Source: Biformimicrobium ophioploci (GTDB lineage Bacteria; Pseudomonadota; Gammaproteobacteria; Pseudomonadales; Cellvibrionaceae). Taken from it: a DNA stretch of 64,000 nucleotides. Position numbers and translations under genes: made by a program. The stretch spans positions 558,001 to 622,000 of the forward strand of contig NZ_BSYJ01000002.1 of the NCBI RefSeq assembly GCF_030270605.1. Reading direction: 5' to 3'. Below, in pieces: positions 1 to 9,344 of this stretch. The notes under the pieces were generated by a model. The model was not told the DNA's origin. It saw nothing but the letters and a program-made list of their open reading frames with translations, and did no database searches. Positions within the stretch are counted from its first letter, which is position 1; each line of letters begins with the position of its first letter.

Positions 1-1098
1 TTCCATTACGGCTTTTCCGACCTGGATCAGCAGAGGCCGGTCAATGACCGGACGATGTACCGCATTGCTTCCATCTCCAAGATGGCGACGGCGGTCGCGG
101 TCATGAAACTGTATGAAGCCGGCAAGATTGACCTGGATCGCGACGTCAGCGATTACCTGGGCTTCAGCCTCAGGCATCCGGAGTTTGCCGGGGTACCGAT
201 CACGGCCAAAATGCTGCTGTCGCACACATCGGGCCTGCGTGACGGCAAGGGTTATTTTGATTTTTCTTCCGGGGCACTGACCCCGGAATCTCCGTTCGGC
301 ATCCGCACACTGTTGCAGGAAAGCGGTAAATATTTCACTGCGGACATGTGGGGCAGTGAGCAACCCGGGCCATTCTTTACCTATGCAAATGTAAATTCCG
401 GTGTGCTGGGGACCCTGGTCGAAAAGGTCAGTGGCCAGCGCTTCGACTTGTTTGTGAAGCAGGAAATTCTGGAACCACTGGGAATGGACGGCGGTTTTAA
501 CGTATACGAAATAGAGGGCATTGAAAATCTGGCGGTTCTCTATCGCGCTTCCGAGCCGCAGGCGGACCGGTTCGCCGGAGGGCACCCGGCCAGGGATTTC
601 AGTGCTTATCGCCCGGGGCACAACGGCTTGCTGTTTGGGCCGCAGGGGAGTCTCAGGACTTCGGCGGTATCGCTTGTGCGGTTTATGAAGATGTTGATGA
701 ACGGGGGCGAGTACGACGGGGTGAGGATACTCAAGCCCGAAACCGTTGCGCTGATGGATGGCGCGGTATGGACATTCAATGGCAAAAACGGCGACAGCTA
801 CCATAACCTGTTCCATGAGTGGGGCCTTGGCCCGCATCGAATCACCGGGCAGAAGGGCGGGGACCGAATCTTCGGCAACCTGCCGATGGTCGGCCATGCC
901 GGCGAGGCGTATGGCCTGATCTCGGATATGTATTTCAACCGGGAGAAAGGGGTCGGAGTGGTGTTTATCACCAACGGCCTGCTGGACAGTGGCACCTTTG
1001 AATACGGCGAAGACAGTGCCTTCTATGCGCCGGAAGAGGAAACCTTTAAAGTAGTGGAAAAATACCTGAATCTTTCCTCGCGTACGCCCCGGAAGTAG
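1..1098 (+). CDS. Serine hydrolase, beta-lactamase/class C family (5' truncated)
   Basis: The reading frame is open from the first base, so the N-terminus lies outside the window; 365 residues are visible. It belongs to the serine beta-lactamase-like family (class C beta-lactamases, DD-peptidases and related esterases). The nucleophile motif S-I-S-K (SxxK) is at bases 70-81. A Y-A-N motif (YxN) follows in FFTYANVNSG, and an H-A-G-E motif near residue 300 matches the third active-site box. The family hydrolyses amides or esters of peptidoglycan-like or small-molecule substrates; the substrate here cannot be read from sequence. A signal peptide, if present, is off-window. It lies 110 bases upstream of a nitrilase-fold gene on the same strand and may be co-transcribed with it. 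The family call is firm; a role in antibiotic resistance is not supported. Confidence 0.85.
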   Translation, partial: FHYGFSDLDQQRPVNDRTMYRIASISKMATAVAVMKLYEAGKIDLDRDVSDYLGFSLRHPEFAGVPITAKMLLSHTSGLRDGKGYFDFSSGALTPESPFGIRTLLQESGKYFTADMWGSEQPGPFFTYANVNSGVLGTLVEKVSGQRFDLFVKQEILEPLGMDGGFNVYEIEGIENLAVLYRASEPQADRFAGGHPARDFSAYRPGHNGLLFGPQGSLRTSAVSLVRFMKMLMNGGEYDGVRILKPETVALMDGAVWTFNGKNGDSYHNLFHEWGLGPHRITGQKGGDRIFGNLPMVGHAGEAYGLISDMYFNREKGVGVVFITNGLLDSGTFEYGEDSAFYAPEEETFKVVEKYLNLSSRTPRK

Positions 1099-1208
1099 TG
1101 GGCGGCATGGCAGTCGGCAACAGGTGCGGGGGATGAACGCGACGAGCTATAGGTTAGGCTGTGCGGCAAAGCACAGGATACTAGCCGCGATAACGAGAAT
1201 AACAGCGC

Positions 1209-2336
1209 ATGCTCAAGACCTTGCTCTCCTGGTCCCTGAAACTGGCACTCGTTGCCATTGCGATTACCTGGTTTCCCTACACTGCCGAGCCCCCGCGCTG
1301 GCAGACACCGCGACTCGAGGCCCTGAATAGCGCGAGCAGCGGCCCGGCGAACCTCCTTTCCGTACAGCCATACCTCGTTCCCGGGGATTATGTTACCCCG
1401 CAAAACCTGTATACCAGGCTGCAGGGGTACCTGCAGGCCGCAAGGCGCGAAGGTTGGCTGACCGCCCAGACCATCGCGGTATTCCCTGAGCACATCGGTA
1501 CCTGGCTGGTGGCGGCTGGCGGGGGCGTTTATGCCAATCATGCACCGAGCACCACTCTGGCCATGCCGCCAATCATCCTCAAACACCCTTTGCGGTTTGC
1601 GAAATACCTGCTGGCAGCGGATGAGCAGGATCCGCTCGCGGCGGCTGTCTTTCGTAGTCGGGCAGGTGAAATGGCCGCGCTTTACCAGTCGACATTCCAA
1701 ACGCTGGCACGGGAATTCGGGATCACTATCGTCGGCGGCTCCATTGCGCTGCCGGCCCCACGTATCCAGAGTGGTTCGATCGTGGTGGGCGAAGGACCAA
1801 TTTTCAACAGTAGTTTTCTTTTTTTCGCCGATGGCCGCATTGCCGGGCCCTCACTGAAACAGTTCCCGATTACATCGGAACTGCCGTTTACCGCGGCGGC
1901 GGCTGGTCCGGTACCGGTATACCAGACTCCAGCCGGCCTCCTGTCCGTATTGATCTGTGCAGATAGCTGGTATCCGCAGGTGTGGGAGGAGGTACGACGC
2001 AGTGGCGCAGAGCTGGTAGCAGTGCCGTCGTTCTCGGCCCCGGACAATCTGTGGCGACAGCCATGGCAGGGTTATAACGGTGCGGCGGCACCTGCCGACG
2101 TCAACCCGGCGCACGTGGGTACCCTCACCGAGGGGGAAGCGTGGCTGAAATATGCATTTGCCGGTCGCAGCGCCGGTATTCATGCGGGCATGAATACGTT
2201 CTTGCGTGGCGATCTCTGGGATCTGGGTGACGATGGCATCACCACCGCCGTGCTGAATGGGCGCGTGGTACAGGGGCAGCCCCATGATGGTCCGGTGCTA
2301 TCGTCGCTATGGTTTGATCCGCGGGGAGGGCGCTAG
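1209..2336 (+). CDS. Carbon-nitrogen hydrolase (nitrilase superfamily) with N-terminal membrane/signal segment
   Basis: A 375-residue nitrilase-superfamily protein. The catalytic triad can be placed: Glu94 in F-P-E-H, Lys217 in S-L-K-Q-F and Cys250 in L-I-C-A-D-S-W. These enzymes hydrolyse or transfer acyl groups at C-N bonds (amides, nitriles, N-acylation). A hydrophobic stretch at residues 5-22 suggests a signal peptide or membrane anchor, so the enzyme may act at or beyond the inner membrane, unlike most soluble amidases. Apolipoprotein N-acyltransferase (Lnt) shares this domain but has many more membrane helices, so this is not Lnt. The gene ends 4 bases before the amine oxidase start, which supports co-transcription. 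The ATG at 1209 has only a weak ribosome-binding site. The substrate is unknown. Confidence 0.85.
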   Translation: MLKTLLSWSLKLALVAIAITWFPYTAEPPRWQTPRLEALNSASSGPANLLSVQPYLVPGDYVTPQNLYTRLQGYLQAARREGWLTAQTIAVFPEHIGTWLVAAGGGVYANHAPSTTLAMPPIILKHPLRFAKYLLAADEQDPLAAAVFRSRAGEMAALYQSTFQTLAREFGITIVGGSIALPAPRIQSGSIVVGEGPIFNSSFLFFADGRIAGPSLKQFPITSELPFTAAAAGPVPVYQTPAGLLSVLICADSWYPQVWEEVRRSGAELVAVPSFSAPDNLWRQPWQGYNGAAAPADVNPAHVGTLTEGEAWLKYAFAGRSAGIHAGMNTFLRGDLWDLGDDGITTAVLNGRVVQGQPHDGPVLSSLWFDPRGGR

Positions 2337-2340
2337 CGTA

Positions 2341-3717
2341 ATGAAAAAAGTACAGGTTGCTGTTATCGGTGCGGGTATTTCAGGTCTCTACGCTGCCAGG
2401 CTGCTACAGGCCGACTATTCCGTCGCGGTACTGGAGGCGCGACAGCGGGTGGGCGGACGCCTTTTGAATCACCGCTTCGAAAATGGAGACAGTGTCGATG
2501 TGGGGGGGCAGTGGGTCGGCCCCGGGCAGGACAGGATGTACCGCTTGATCGAGTCCCTGGGGATGCGGACCTTCCCGTTATATGACAGCGGTAAAAACCT
2601 GCTGCGCCTGAACGGGAGGCTGCGGCCATACAGTGGCACCATTCCAAGGTTAAACCCGGTGGTGCTGGCAGACATTGGCCAGTTGATGACGCGGCTTGAG
2701 CGCATGGCGGACACGCTGGATGCCGCTGCGCCGTGGCGGCACCCGGACGCAAGAAAGTGGGATGCGATGACCCTGGACAGCTGGGTTCGCAAGGCAGCCT
2801 GGACGCGGCAGGCACGTGCCATTATGGAAATTGCCGTGGGTGCGGTGTTCGCCGGTGATGCCTCCGACTTTTCCCTGCTGCACGCGCTGTTCTACATCCG
2901 CTCGGGGCATTCCCTGCAGACCTTGCTGGCAGTGACCGGTGGTGCGCAGCAGGACCGGGTCCACGGCGGTACCCAGGCCGTGTGCGAGAATATGGCACAG
3001 TCGCTCGGCAGTGCGGTACTGCAGGATACGGCGGTGCAAAGGGTAACTGAGTCTGCCGACGGTCTGGTAATCGAGCACGCCCGTGGGCGCGTGCACTGTG
3101 AACGCCTGATTATCGCAACGCCGCCGAACCAGACATTGCGCATTGCCTTCGAGCCGGCTTTGCCGGGCTGGCGTGACCAGTTGTTGCAGCGTATGCCGGC
3201 CGGCAATGTGACCAAGTGTATAGCTCGCTATGAGACGCCTTTCTGGCGCGATGCCGGACTGTCCGGGCAGGGTACGGGCCCCGGCGAAGTGGCCCAGGCT
3301 ACCTTTGACAACTCCGAGCCCGGCAAGCGCTCGGGTTTGCTGATGACCCTGCTCGACGGCGGTAATGCCCGGCGTCTGGCGGCAATGGATGCTGAAGACC
3401 GGCGGGCAGCGGTGCTGCAGAGCTTTGCCAACTACTTTGGTGAGCGCGCGCAGACACCGCTTGAATATGTGGAAAAGGACTGGAGTGCCGATGAGTGGGC
3501 CCGTGGCGGCTACGCCGCGCATATGACCACCGGTAGCTGGACAGGGAATGGGCGGTTACTGAGGAGCGCGAACGGTCGGATACACTGGGCTGGAACAGAA
3601 ACCGCGCGCGAATGGTACGGCTATATGGAAGGCGGCCTGGAAGCTGCCGAGCGTGCCGCAGGCGAAGTGCGCGAACTGCTGCAACCAAATCGGGCAAAGG
3701 AGAATGCTCATGTGTGA
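2341..3717 (+). CDS. FAD-dependent amine oxidase (flavin monoamine oxidase family)
   Basis: A 458-residue flavoprotein. The N-terminal Rossmann dinucleotide-binding motif G-A-G-I-S-G follows the first beta strand, then comes E-A-R with R-V-G-G-R, the standard FAD-binding layout. Near the C-terminus H-W-A-G-T-E-T and Y-M-E-G-G-L form the second FAD contact found in monoamine oxidase and polyamine oxidase families. The family oxidises primary or secondary amines to imines or aldehydes with release of H2O2. An in-frame upstream extension to 2257 exists but overlaps the preceding gene; the ATG at 2341 begins directly at the Rossmann fold, so it is chosen. The gene lies between a nitrilase-fold amidase and a C69-type hydrolase, which suggests catabolism or modification of an amide or amine compound. 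The exact amine is not known. Confidence 0.9.
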   Translation: MKKVQVAVIGAGISGLYAARLLQADYSVAVLEARQRVGGRLLNHRFENGDSVDVGGQWVGPGQDRMYRLIESLGMRTFPLYDSGKNLLRLNGRLRPYSGTIPRLNPVVLADIGQLMTRLERMADTLDAAAPWRHPDARKWDAMTLDSWVRKAAWTRQARAIMEIAVGAVFAGDASDFSLLHALFYIRSGHSLQTLLAVTGGAQQDRVHGGTQAVCENMAQSLGSAVLQDTAVQRVTESADGLVIEHARGRVHCERLIIATPPNQTLRIAFEPALPGWRDQLLQRMPAGNVTKCIARYETPFWRDAGLSGQGTGPGEVAQATFDNSEPGKRSGLLMTLLDGGNARRLAAMDAEDRRAAVLQSFANYFGERAQTPLEYVEKDWSADEWARGGYAAHMTTGSWTGNGRLLRSANGRIHWAGTETAREWYGYMEGGLEAAERAAGEVRELLQPNRAKENAHV

Positions 3718-4909
3718 CAGTTTTGCCATCCGCCGGGATGGTGCGGTCTGGCTGGCCAAGAACAGTGATCGGGATCCGCTCGAGGCACAGCGGGTTGAAT
3801 GGCACCCGCCGGCAAAAGAAACCAGCCCTGGCTCGATGATGACGACCTGGACCCAGGTGCCTCAGGTAGCCCGGCGTTATGGCTGCGTCATCAGCCGCCC
3901 CGCCTGGATCTGGGGTGCGGAGATGGGGGTCAATGAATGCGGGGTAGCGATCGCCAACGAAGCTATTTTCTCCAGGAGTGTGTTGCAAAATGGTGCCGGT
4001 CTTCTGGGTATGGACCTGGTCCGGCTTGGATTGGAGCGCGGCGACAGTGCAGAATCCGCGCTTAGCGTTATCTGCGAGCTGCTGGAAGAGTTTGGCCAGG
4101 GTGGCCCGGCCGGCTACGAAAACCGGAACTTTCGCTACGACAGCAGTTTCCTGATAGCAGATCGTGACCACATCTGGAAGCTGGAGACAGCGGGCCGGGA
4201 ATGGGTGGCAAAGCGCATCTCCGCGGCCGACAGCATTTCCAATGGCCTGACCATTGAAGAGGACTATGACAGGGCATGCCCGGTCACGAGTGGCAGGCCG
4301 GTGAATTTTGCCTCCCGCAACGACTCCAGGCTGATGCCGTTTTTTGGCAAGGTGGCCAGGCGACGGGCGCAGAGCCTGGAGCGTGCATGGGGACTGGCGC
4401 AGGCAGAAACCCCCGGCTTTGCCGACTTTGCTGCGGTGCTGCGCAGTCATGCCGGTACCGGACCCGGTGGCAATGCCGATCTCTGTATGCATGCCGGCAC
4501 TGGCCTTGGCCGGGTATGGCGCCCCTCTGAAACAACCTGCGCAATGATTGTGCGCCTGGACGCGAAGGGGCCACGCATGGCCTTTACCGGTACCGCACAA
4601 ACCTGCAATAGCCTGTTCCGGCCGATGGGGTTCTCCAACGGTTGGCAGTTGCAGCAGCCGGATCTGTGGGAGACCTATCGCGGCCAGGTGCTGAACCGAT
4701 TGCAGGGGCTGGACCGGGAGTTGCTCAAGCAGTGGAAGGCCCGGCTTATGGAAGTAGAGGGGCAGGTCTTCGCCGCTATCGAGGCCGGCGACGGGGCCGC
4801 CGCGAATCGCCTGGTGCAATCCCTGCATGATTCGCGTTACCATCTGCCGCCATTGTCGGCCGAGCAGCCGCTGGCTACGGAAGAGAAAAGAGCAGAAGGT
4901 GTCGCGTGA
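3710..4909 (+). CDS. Secernin-like C69 family Ntn hydrolase (dipeptidase/amidase-like)
   Basis: A 399-residue protein starting Met-Cys-Asp-Ser-Phe. Removal of the initiator Met would expose Cys2, the N-terminal nucleophile of peptidase family C69 and its secernin relatives. The following A-K-N-S-D-R-D and later blocks match the secernin-type Ntn fold. The ATG at 3710 is preferred over the one at 3704 because AGGAG lies 7 bases upstream and because it places Cys at position 2. The gene overlaps the amine oxidase by 8 bases, implying translational coupling. C69 enzymes cleave dipeptides or other amide bonds; the substrate here is unknown. With the nitrilase-fold enzyme and the amine oxidase it makes a three-enzyme amide/amine operon. 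Family call confident, biochemical role open. Confidence 0.82.
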   Translation: MCDSFAIRRDGAVWLAKNSDRDPLEAQRVEWHPPAKETSPGSMMTTWTQVPQVARRYGCVISRPAWIWGAEMGVNECGVAIANEAIFSRSVLQNGAGLLGMDLVRLGLERGDSAESALSVICELLEEFGQGGPAGYENRNFRYDSSFLIADRDHIWKLETAGREWVAKRISAADSISNGLTIEEDYDRACPVTSGRPVNFASRNDSRLMPFFGKVARRRAQSLERAWGLAQAETPGFADFAAVLRSHAGTGPGGNADLCMHAGTGLGRVWRPSETTCAMIVRLDAKGPRMAFTGTAQTCNSLFRPMGFSNGWQLQQPDLWETYRGQVLNRLQGLDRELLKQWKARLMEVEGQVFAAIEAGDGAAANRLVQSLHDSRYHLPPLSAEQPLATEEKRAEGVA

Positions 4910-4994
4910 ATCCCGGGTCAATGCTGTATGGTACAAACTGGTGTAGTGTGGCCAGGCTTCATAAAACTCTGGTTCAAACCGCCCGGGCTGTCGG

Positions 4995-6104
4995 GTGAAA
5001 GTCATATTACATGCCGGTATTCACAAGACCGGAACTTCTGCGATCCAAAAGGCGCTGGGGCGATCTTCGCGCTGGCTGAATCTATTCGGGTATACCTACC
5101 CTGTATTCAGCGACAGCAAAAACCCACGGATTTACAACCACTCGCGCTGCTTCCTTACGCTTTTCAAATCGAACCCTGCGCTCGTACCCAATAATTTAAT
5201 TCGTGGATTTGATGGGGAATCCGCCGCGAACAGGCTGCGGGCCCTGTTTGAACAGCAGTTAAGGGAATACGCCCGCAAAGCCTCTACGCTGGTTATGTCC
5301 GGAGAGGCGTTGTGCATATTATCGACCGAGGAGCTTCGTGCGCTTCGTGCCTGGTTTGTTGAGGAACTGGGTGCGACTTCGTTTGAAGTGATTTATTTTG
5401 CCCGCGAGCATGAAGCCTACATTGCGAGTGCCATCCAGCAATCCGTAAAGGGGGGTGGAAGCCTCGAGGAACGGACGGCAGTCACTACCGGGTTTGCTGA
5501 GCACCTCTATAAGAAATCTCTGGCTGCAGGCTTGTCGGTGTTCGACAGAGACGAAATCAGGATCCTGAGCTTTCACGATGCCTGCGCATATCCCGATGGA
5601 TTGGTTAAATATTTTATAAAGACGGTATTAACCGGACTCTACTGGTGGCCATTCAAAGATGTGCGTGCAAATGAGTCGGTTTGCCTCGAGGCGCTCGAGA
5701 TCATTTCTGCTATCAACGAGACCTACCCGCGTATTGTCGAGGGGCGGAGTTCCCCTGATCGTAAAATGGGTGATGTAAAGGCCTTGTTTGAGGTCACTGG
5801 TACCCCGCTGGCCTGTGACTTCAGTCAAAAAAGCAGGCAGGCGTTTGCGGTCGATGCGGCTTGGCTGGAATCCGAGTTTGGGGTTCGTTTGCCTGAAAAA
5901 AACACGGTTCCCATAAAGCGAGGTGCCTGGAGTTTGCCAACAATTGAACAAGTTGGTTCACTGATCGAACAACTCCCGCCACACCTGCAATCAGTGAGCC
6001 TGAAATTTTTCCGGGATACGCTGATTTCCCGGTTCCGTGATGACGAGGCACGCCGGATCGCGATCGAACGCCTACTCCAGATGCATGTTGCTGTGCCGGC
6101 TTAA
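4995..6104 (+). CDS. Sulfotransferase-like P-loop protein, function unknown
   Basis: A 369-residue protein beginning with a beta strand followed by H-A-G-I-H-K-T-G-T-S-A. This resembles the 5'-phosphosulfate-binding loop (xxKTGTxx) of bacterial sulfotransferase-like proteins that act on glycans or lipids. No other sulfotransferase hallmark could be confidently placed, so the call rests mainly on this loop and on the overall length. The start is GTG at 4995, with no strong ribosome-binding site. The gene is AT-richer and less codon-biased than its neighbours, has no sulfation or glycan genes around it, and is convergent with the OPT transporter. That pattern fits a lone acquired gene. Confidence 0.55.
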   Translation: MKVILHAGIHKTGTSAIQKALGRSSRWLNLFGYTYPVFSDSKNPRIYNHSRCFLTLFKSNPALVPNNLIRGFDGESAANRLRALFEQQLREYARKASTLVMSGEALCILSTEELRALRAWFVEELGATSFEVIYFAREHEAYIASAIQQSVKGGGSLEERTAVTTGFAEHLYKKSLAAGLSVFDRDEIRILSFHDACAYPDGLVKYFIKTVLTGLYWWPFKDVRANESVCLEALEIISAINETYPRIVEGRSSPDRKMGDVKALFEVTGTPLACDFSQKSRQAFAVDAAWLESEFGVRLPEKNTVPIKRGAWSLPTIEQVGSLIEQLPPHLQSVSLKFFRDTLISRFRDDEARRIAIERLLQMHVAVPA

Positions 6105-6173
6105 CCGCACTGTTACAGTTGAAAATTCTTTTTAGTTGGAAAGTCTGAGTAATATATCAGGCTGTCGCTATCC

Positions 6174-8240
6174 TTAATCATCCCCTGCGCTTTTTGTCTT
6201 ACGATACTGGTAAGCAATCGCTACCAATAGTGCAACCACGCCCAGAATGCTGCTCCAGCCACCGAGGTTGGTAAGTGGCAGGTTCAGTCCATGAGAAAAG
6301 CCCCATCCCGCTAACGCCGCCACGACCACGCCCATCAAGGCTTCGCCGGTGATCAAGCCGGAGGCGACCAGCAACCCGGTCTGTTCCTGCTTTTTGCGCT
6401 GCTTTTCGTGTAGGTTGGATGAGTGCCTGTCGATGTAATAGGCGATCAGTCCACCGATGAAAATCGGCACTGAAAGGCCGAGCGGCAGGTAGATGCCCAC
6501 CGCGACGGCCAGTACCGGAAAACGGAAATGCGAGCCCCGTGATTCCTGCACCTTGTCCAGGATAATCAGGACAATCGCCAGCGCGAACCCCATAAAGATA
6601 AAGTTCCATTCAATGCCGTCACCGAAGATGCCGGTCGCGAGCGCCTGCATCAGGCCCGCTTGCGGAGCGGACAGTGGTTGCGCGCCGGGGTTGATCGGAC
6701 TGGGCCGGCCAATACCATAGCCGTGGTCCAGGATTTCCAGTACCACGGGTATGACCAGCGCCGCGCCGATTACGCCGACCACCTGCATCACCTGTTGTCG
6801 CCAGGGGGTGGCACCGAGGATATGTCCGCACTTCAGGTCTTGCATATTGTCGCCGGCAATGGCCGCAGCCGAACAGATCAGCCCGGCGAGGAAGATTACT
6901 GCGATGGGACCGAGGGTCGCGGCCTGACCGGTGCTGCCCATCAGCTGTAACAGGATCAGGGCGGAAAAAATTACCGTAGCAATGGTGATGCCGGAAACCG
7001 GGTTGTTGGAGCTGCCCACCAGGCCTGCCATATAGCCCGCGACCGACGCGAAGATAAAGCCGAATACCAGCATCAGGATGGTCATGACCGATGCAATCAT
7101 AACCCGGTCCGGGTAATCCCCGAGGGCGTGTAGGAAAATCAGGAAAAGTGGTATGGTCGCCAGCAGTGCCACGATACCGACGTAGATGATCGGTGTATCG
7201 AAGTCGGTTCTCGGTACGCCACCGTTGCCGACGACCCGGGACTCCCGGTAGGCGTGCAAGCTGGCCTTTACACCGGTAACCAGGGGTTTCGCCAGGCTGA
7301 TCAGGGACCAGACACCGCCGACCATCATGGCACCGACGCCCACGCGGCGCACATCCTGCCAGGCCTGTCCGGCAACCGCTGCCCACTGGTGTGAGTCGAG
7401 ACTGTCGAGTGACATGCCAGGGTCTATGCCCGCTTTAGTCATGATCTCCGCACCGTTGAACAGCCAGTTGAGTGGCACACCAATGACGGTGCCAATCACT
7501 CCACCGAGGAAAACCAGCAGGGCGATGTTGAGCCCGACGATATAGCCGACACCGACCAGGGCAGGGGAGAGGTTGATGGAACCCATGGCCAGGTATTTCC
7601 CGCCGAGGAATGCCTTCACCCCGGCAACAGAGCCTGCCAGCCAGCCGAGCCCCGATTCCAGTGCTTTTATCAGGGCGCCGAGCCCGGCCGCCTTGATCAG
7701 TACTCGAAAGCCGCGCCTGGCCGCGTCGGCATCTGCGCTTGCCGTATGGTGATCGACGGTTTCTATGCCGCCGGTTTTCAGTACCTCGGCAGTAGCCACG
7801 CCCTCGGGGAAACGCAGGCGGGCCTCCACGATCAGGGCGCGGCGCAACGGAATGGTGAATGCCACGCCGAGTATGCCGCCCACCAGGGCGATGGCAACGA
7901 GCGGGCCGTATTCGTAACCCGTCCAGGCGCGCATGAGTACCAGGGCCGGTATGGTGAATATGATGCCTGCTGCGAGTGATTCCCCCGCGGAGGCAGCAGT
8001 CTGCACCATATTGTTTTCCAGAATGGTGGAGCGCCGGAAAAGACGTAGCAGGCCCATGGAGGCGGCTGCGGCGGGAATGGATGCGGAAACCGTCAGGCCA
8101 ACCAGCAGGCCGATATAGGCGTTGGCTGCTGCGAGTATCGCCGACAACACGACACCGAGGACAAGCGCCTTGATGGTGATTTCTGCGAGGGATTTGTCTG
8201 CAGGGACCAGCGGGGGCGCTAGGCTGTCGCTTTCGGTCAT
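6174..8240 (-). CDS. OPT family oligopeptide/metal-chelate transporter
   Basis: A 688-residue inner-membrane protein with many hydrophobic segments, typical of the bacterial OPT family (usual length about 600-700). Characteristic features include an early segment rich in small residues (A-A-N-A-Y-I-G-L), a conserved hydrophilic N-terminal region reading R-F-P-E-G-V-A-T-A-E, and S-N-N-P-V-S-G-I-T within a later helix. OPT proteins are proton-coupled importers of oligopeptides or siderophore-like metal chelates; bacterial members are mostly uncharacterised. The gene is a single transcription unit, convergent with the sulfotransferase-like gene and divergent from ybbN with about 200 bases between. 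The ATG at 8240 has only a weak upstream ribosome-binding site. Confidence 0.92.
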   Translation of the reverse strand: MTESDSLAPPLVPADKSLAEITIKALVLGVVLSAILAAANAYIGLLVGLTVSASIPAAAASMGLLRLFRRSTILENNMVQTAASAGESLAAGIIFTIPALVLMRAWTGYEYGPLVAIALVGGILGVAFTIPLRRALIVEARLRFPEGVATAEVLKTGGIETVDHHTASADADAARRGFRVLIKAAGLGALIKALESGLGWLAGSVAGVKAFLGGKYLAMGSINLSPALVGVGYIVGLNIALLVFLGGVIGTVIGVPLNWLFNGAEIMTKAGIDPGMSLDSLDSHQWAAVAGQAWQDVRRVGVGAMMVGGVWSLISLAKPLVTGVKASLHAYRESRVVGNGGVPRTDFDTPIIYVGIVALLATIPLFLIFLHALGDYPDRVMIASVMTILMLVFGFIFASVAGYMAGLVGSSNNPVSGITIATVIFSALILLQLMGSTGQAATLGPIAVIFLAGLICSAAAIAGDNMQDLKCGHILGATPWRQQVMQVVGVIGAALVIPVVLEILDHGYGIGRPSPINPGAQPLSAPQAGLMQALATGIFGDGIEWNFIFMGFALAIVLIILDKVQESRGSHFRFPVLAVAVGIYLPLGLSVPIFIGGLIAYYIDRHSSNLHEKQRKKQEQTGLLVASGLITGEALMGVVVAALAGWGFSHGLNLPLTNLGGWSSILGVVALLVAIAYQYRKTKSAGDD

Positions 8241-8448
8241 GGTGTCATCTCGCGCTTTTGTGATTATCTGACCTGTATAGCAAGCCGTCGCTGGGCACGC
8301 AATTTTCTTTGCTGGTGGAAAATGGGACTTTTGTGCCTTTCACTGGGTTTGATATGGAGCATTGTTGCGCTTCCGCATTGCTTCAGTGGGGCTTGCCGGA
8401 TGCGTTACAATGCCGCCTTTGAGCCGTGTAGAGAATTAAAGAGGCAGC

Positions 8449-9303
8449 ATGAGCGAGCATATCGTCGACGTAACCATGGAAAACGCGCAGCAGGTCCTGA
8501 TCGAGGAATCCATGCAGCGCCCGGTGCTGGTGGACTTCTGGGCAGACTGGTGCGCGCCCTGCAAACAGCTGATGCCGGTACTGGAAAAGCTCGCCAATGA
8601 ATATGCGGGACAGTTCCTGCTTGCCAAGGTCAATGCGGACAACGAACAGATGCTGGCGCAGCAGCTCGGCGTACGCAGCTTGCCTACCGTGCTGCTGCTC
8701 AAGGACGGGCAACCGGTCGATGGCTTCGCCGGCGCACAGCCGGAACAGCAGGTGCGGGAGTTGTTGGACAAGTACCTGCCCAAGCCCTGGGACGCACAGT
8801 TCAAGGAAGCGCAGGAAAAAATGGTCGCCGGTGACTTTGCCGGGGCGCTCAACCTGTTGCGTCCAGCCTATGCCGATTCCGGTGAGCGGACCGATATTGC
8901 CAAACAACTGGCAGCCTGTTATCTCGAGCTGAACCGGGCGGCAGATGCGGAAGAGGTGCTGGGTAAAATCAAGCTTGCCGACCAGGATGCCGATTACGAG
9001 CAGCTGATGGCCATGCTCGAGCTGAAGCAGCAGGCCGCCGATTCGCCGGAAATCAAGGCCCTGCAGGAGGCGCTTGAAAGCGAGCCGGAAAATGCCGACG
9101 TGGCGTATCGCCTCGCTGTGGCACTGAGCCAGGAAAACCGTCAGGAGGAGGCGCTGGAACTGCTCCTCGGAGTATTGCGCGAGGACCTGGGCTTTGCCGA
9201 CGGTGGTGCGCGCAATGCCTACACCGATATCCTGAAGACCCTCGGCAGTGGTGACCCACTGGCAATCAGGTACCAGCGCAAACTGATGACGCTTCTGTAC
9301 TGA
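8449..9303 (+). CDS. ybbN: Thioredoxin-fold co-chaperone YbbN/CnoX
   Basis: A 284-residue protein with an N-terminal thioredoxin domain and a C-terminal TPR region, the architecture of YbbN (CnoX) of E. coli (also 284 residues). The active-site motif W-C-A-P-C has Cys35 and Cys38. E. coli CnoX has lost one or both redox cysteines and acts mainly as a holdase, whereas this protein keeps a CxxC and may be redox active. The TPR half (about residues 115-284) carries helical repeats such as A-Y-R-L-A-V-A-L-S. In the family it protects proteins from chlorine or oxidative damage and hands them to GroEL and DnaK. Start ATG 8449 is preceded by AAAGAGG. It stands alone, divergent from the OPT gene. Confidence 0.9.
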   Translation: MSEHIVDVTMENAQQVLIEESMQRPVLVDFWADWCAPCKQLMPVLEKLANEYAGQFLLAKVNADNEQMLAQQLGVRSLPTVLLLKDGQPVDGFAGAQPEQQVRELLDKYLPKPWDAQFKEAQEKMVAGDFAGALNLLRPAYADSGERTDIAKQLAACYLELNRAADAEEVLGKIKLADQDADYEQLMAMLELKQQAADSPEIKALQEALESEPENADVAYRLAVALSQENRQEEALELLLGVLREDLGFADGGARNAYTDILKTLGSGDPLAIRYQRKLMTLLY

Positions 9304-9344
9304 CTTCTTTGTCTATTGGGACCCTGCCACGCGGCGTTGCGGAG

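Noticed and set aside
3299-5005. 568-codon minus-strand frame across amine oxidase and C69 genes
   Set aside because: It crosses two well-supported plus-strand genes and has no coherent domain.
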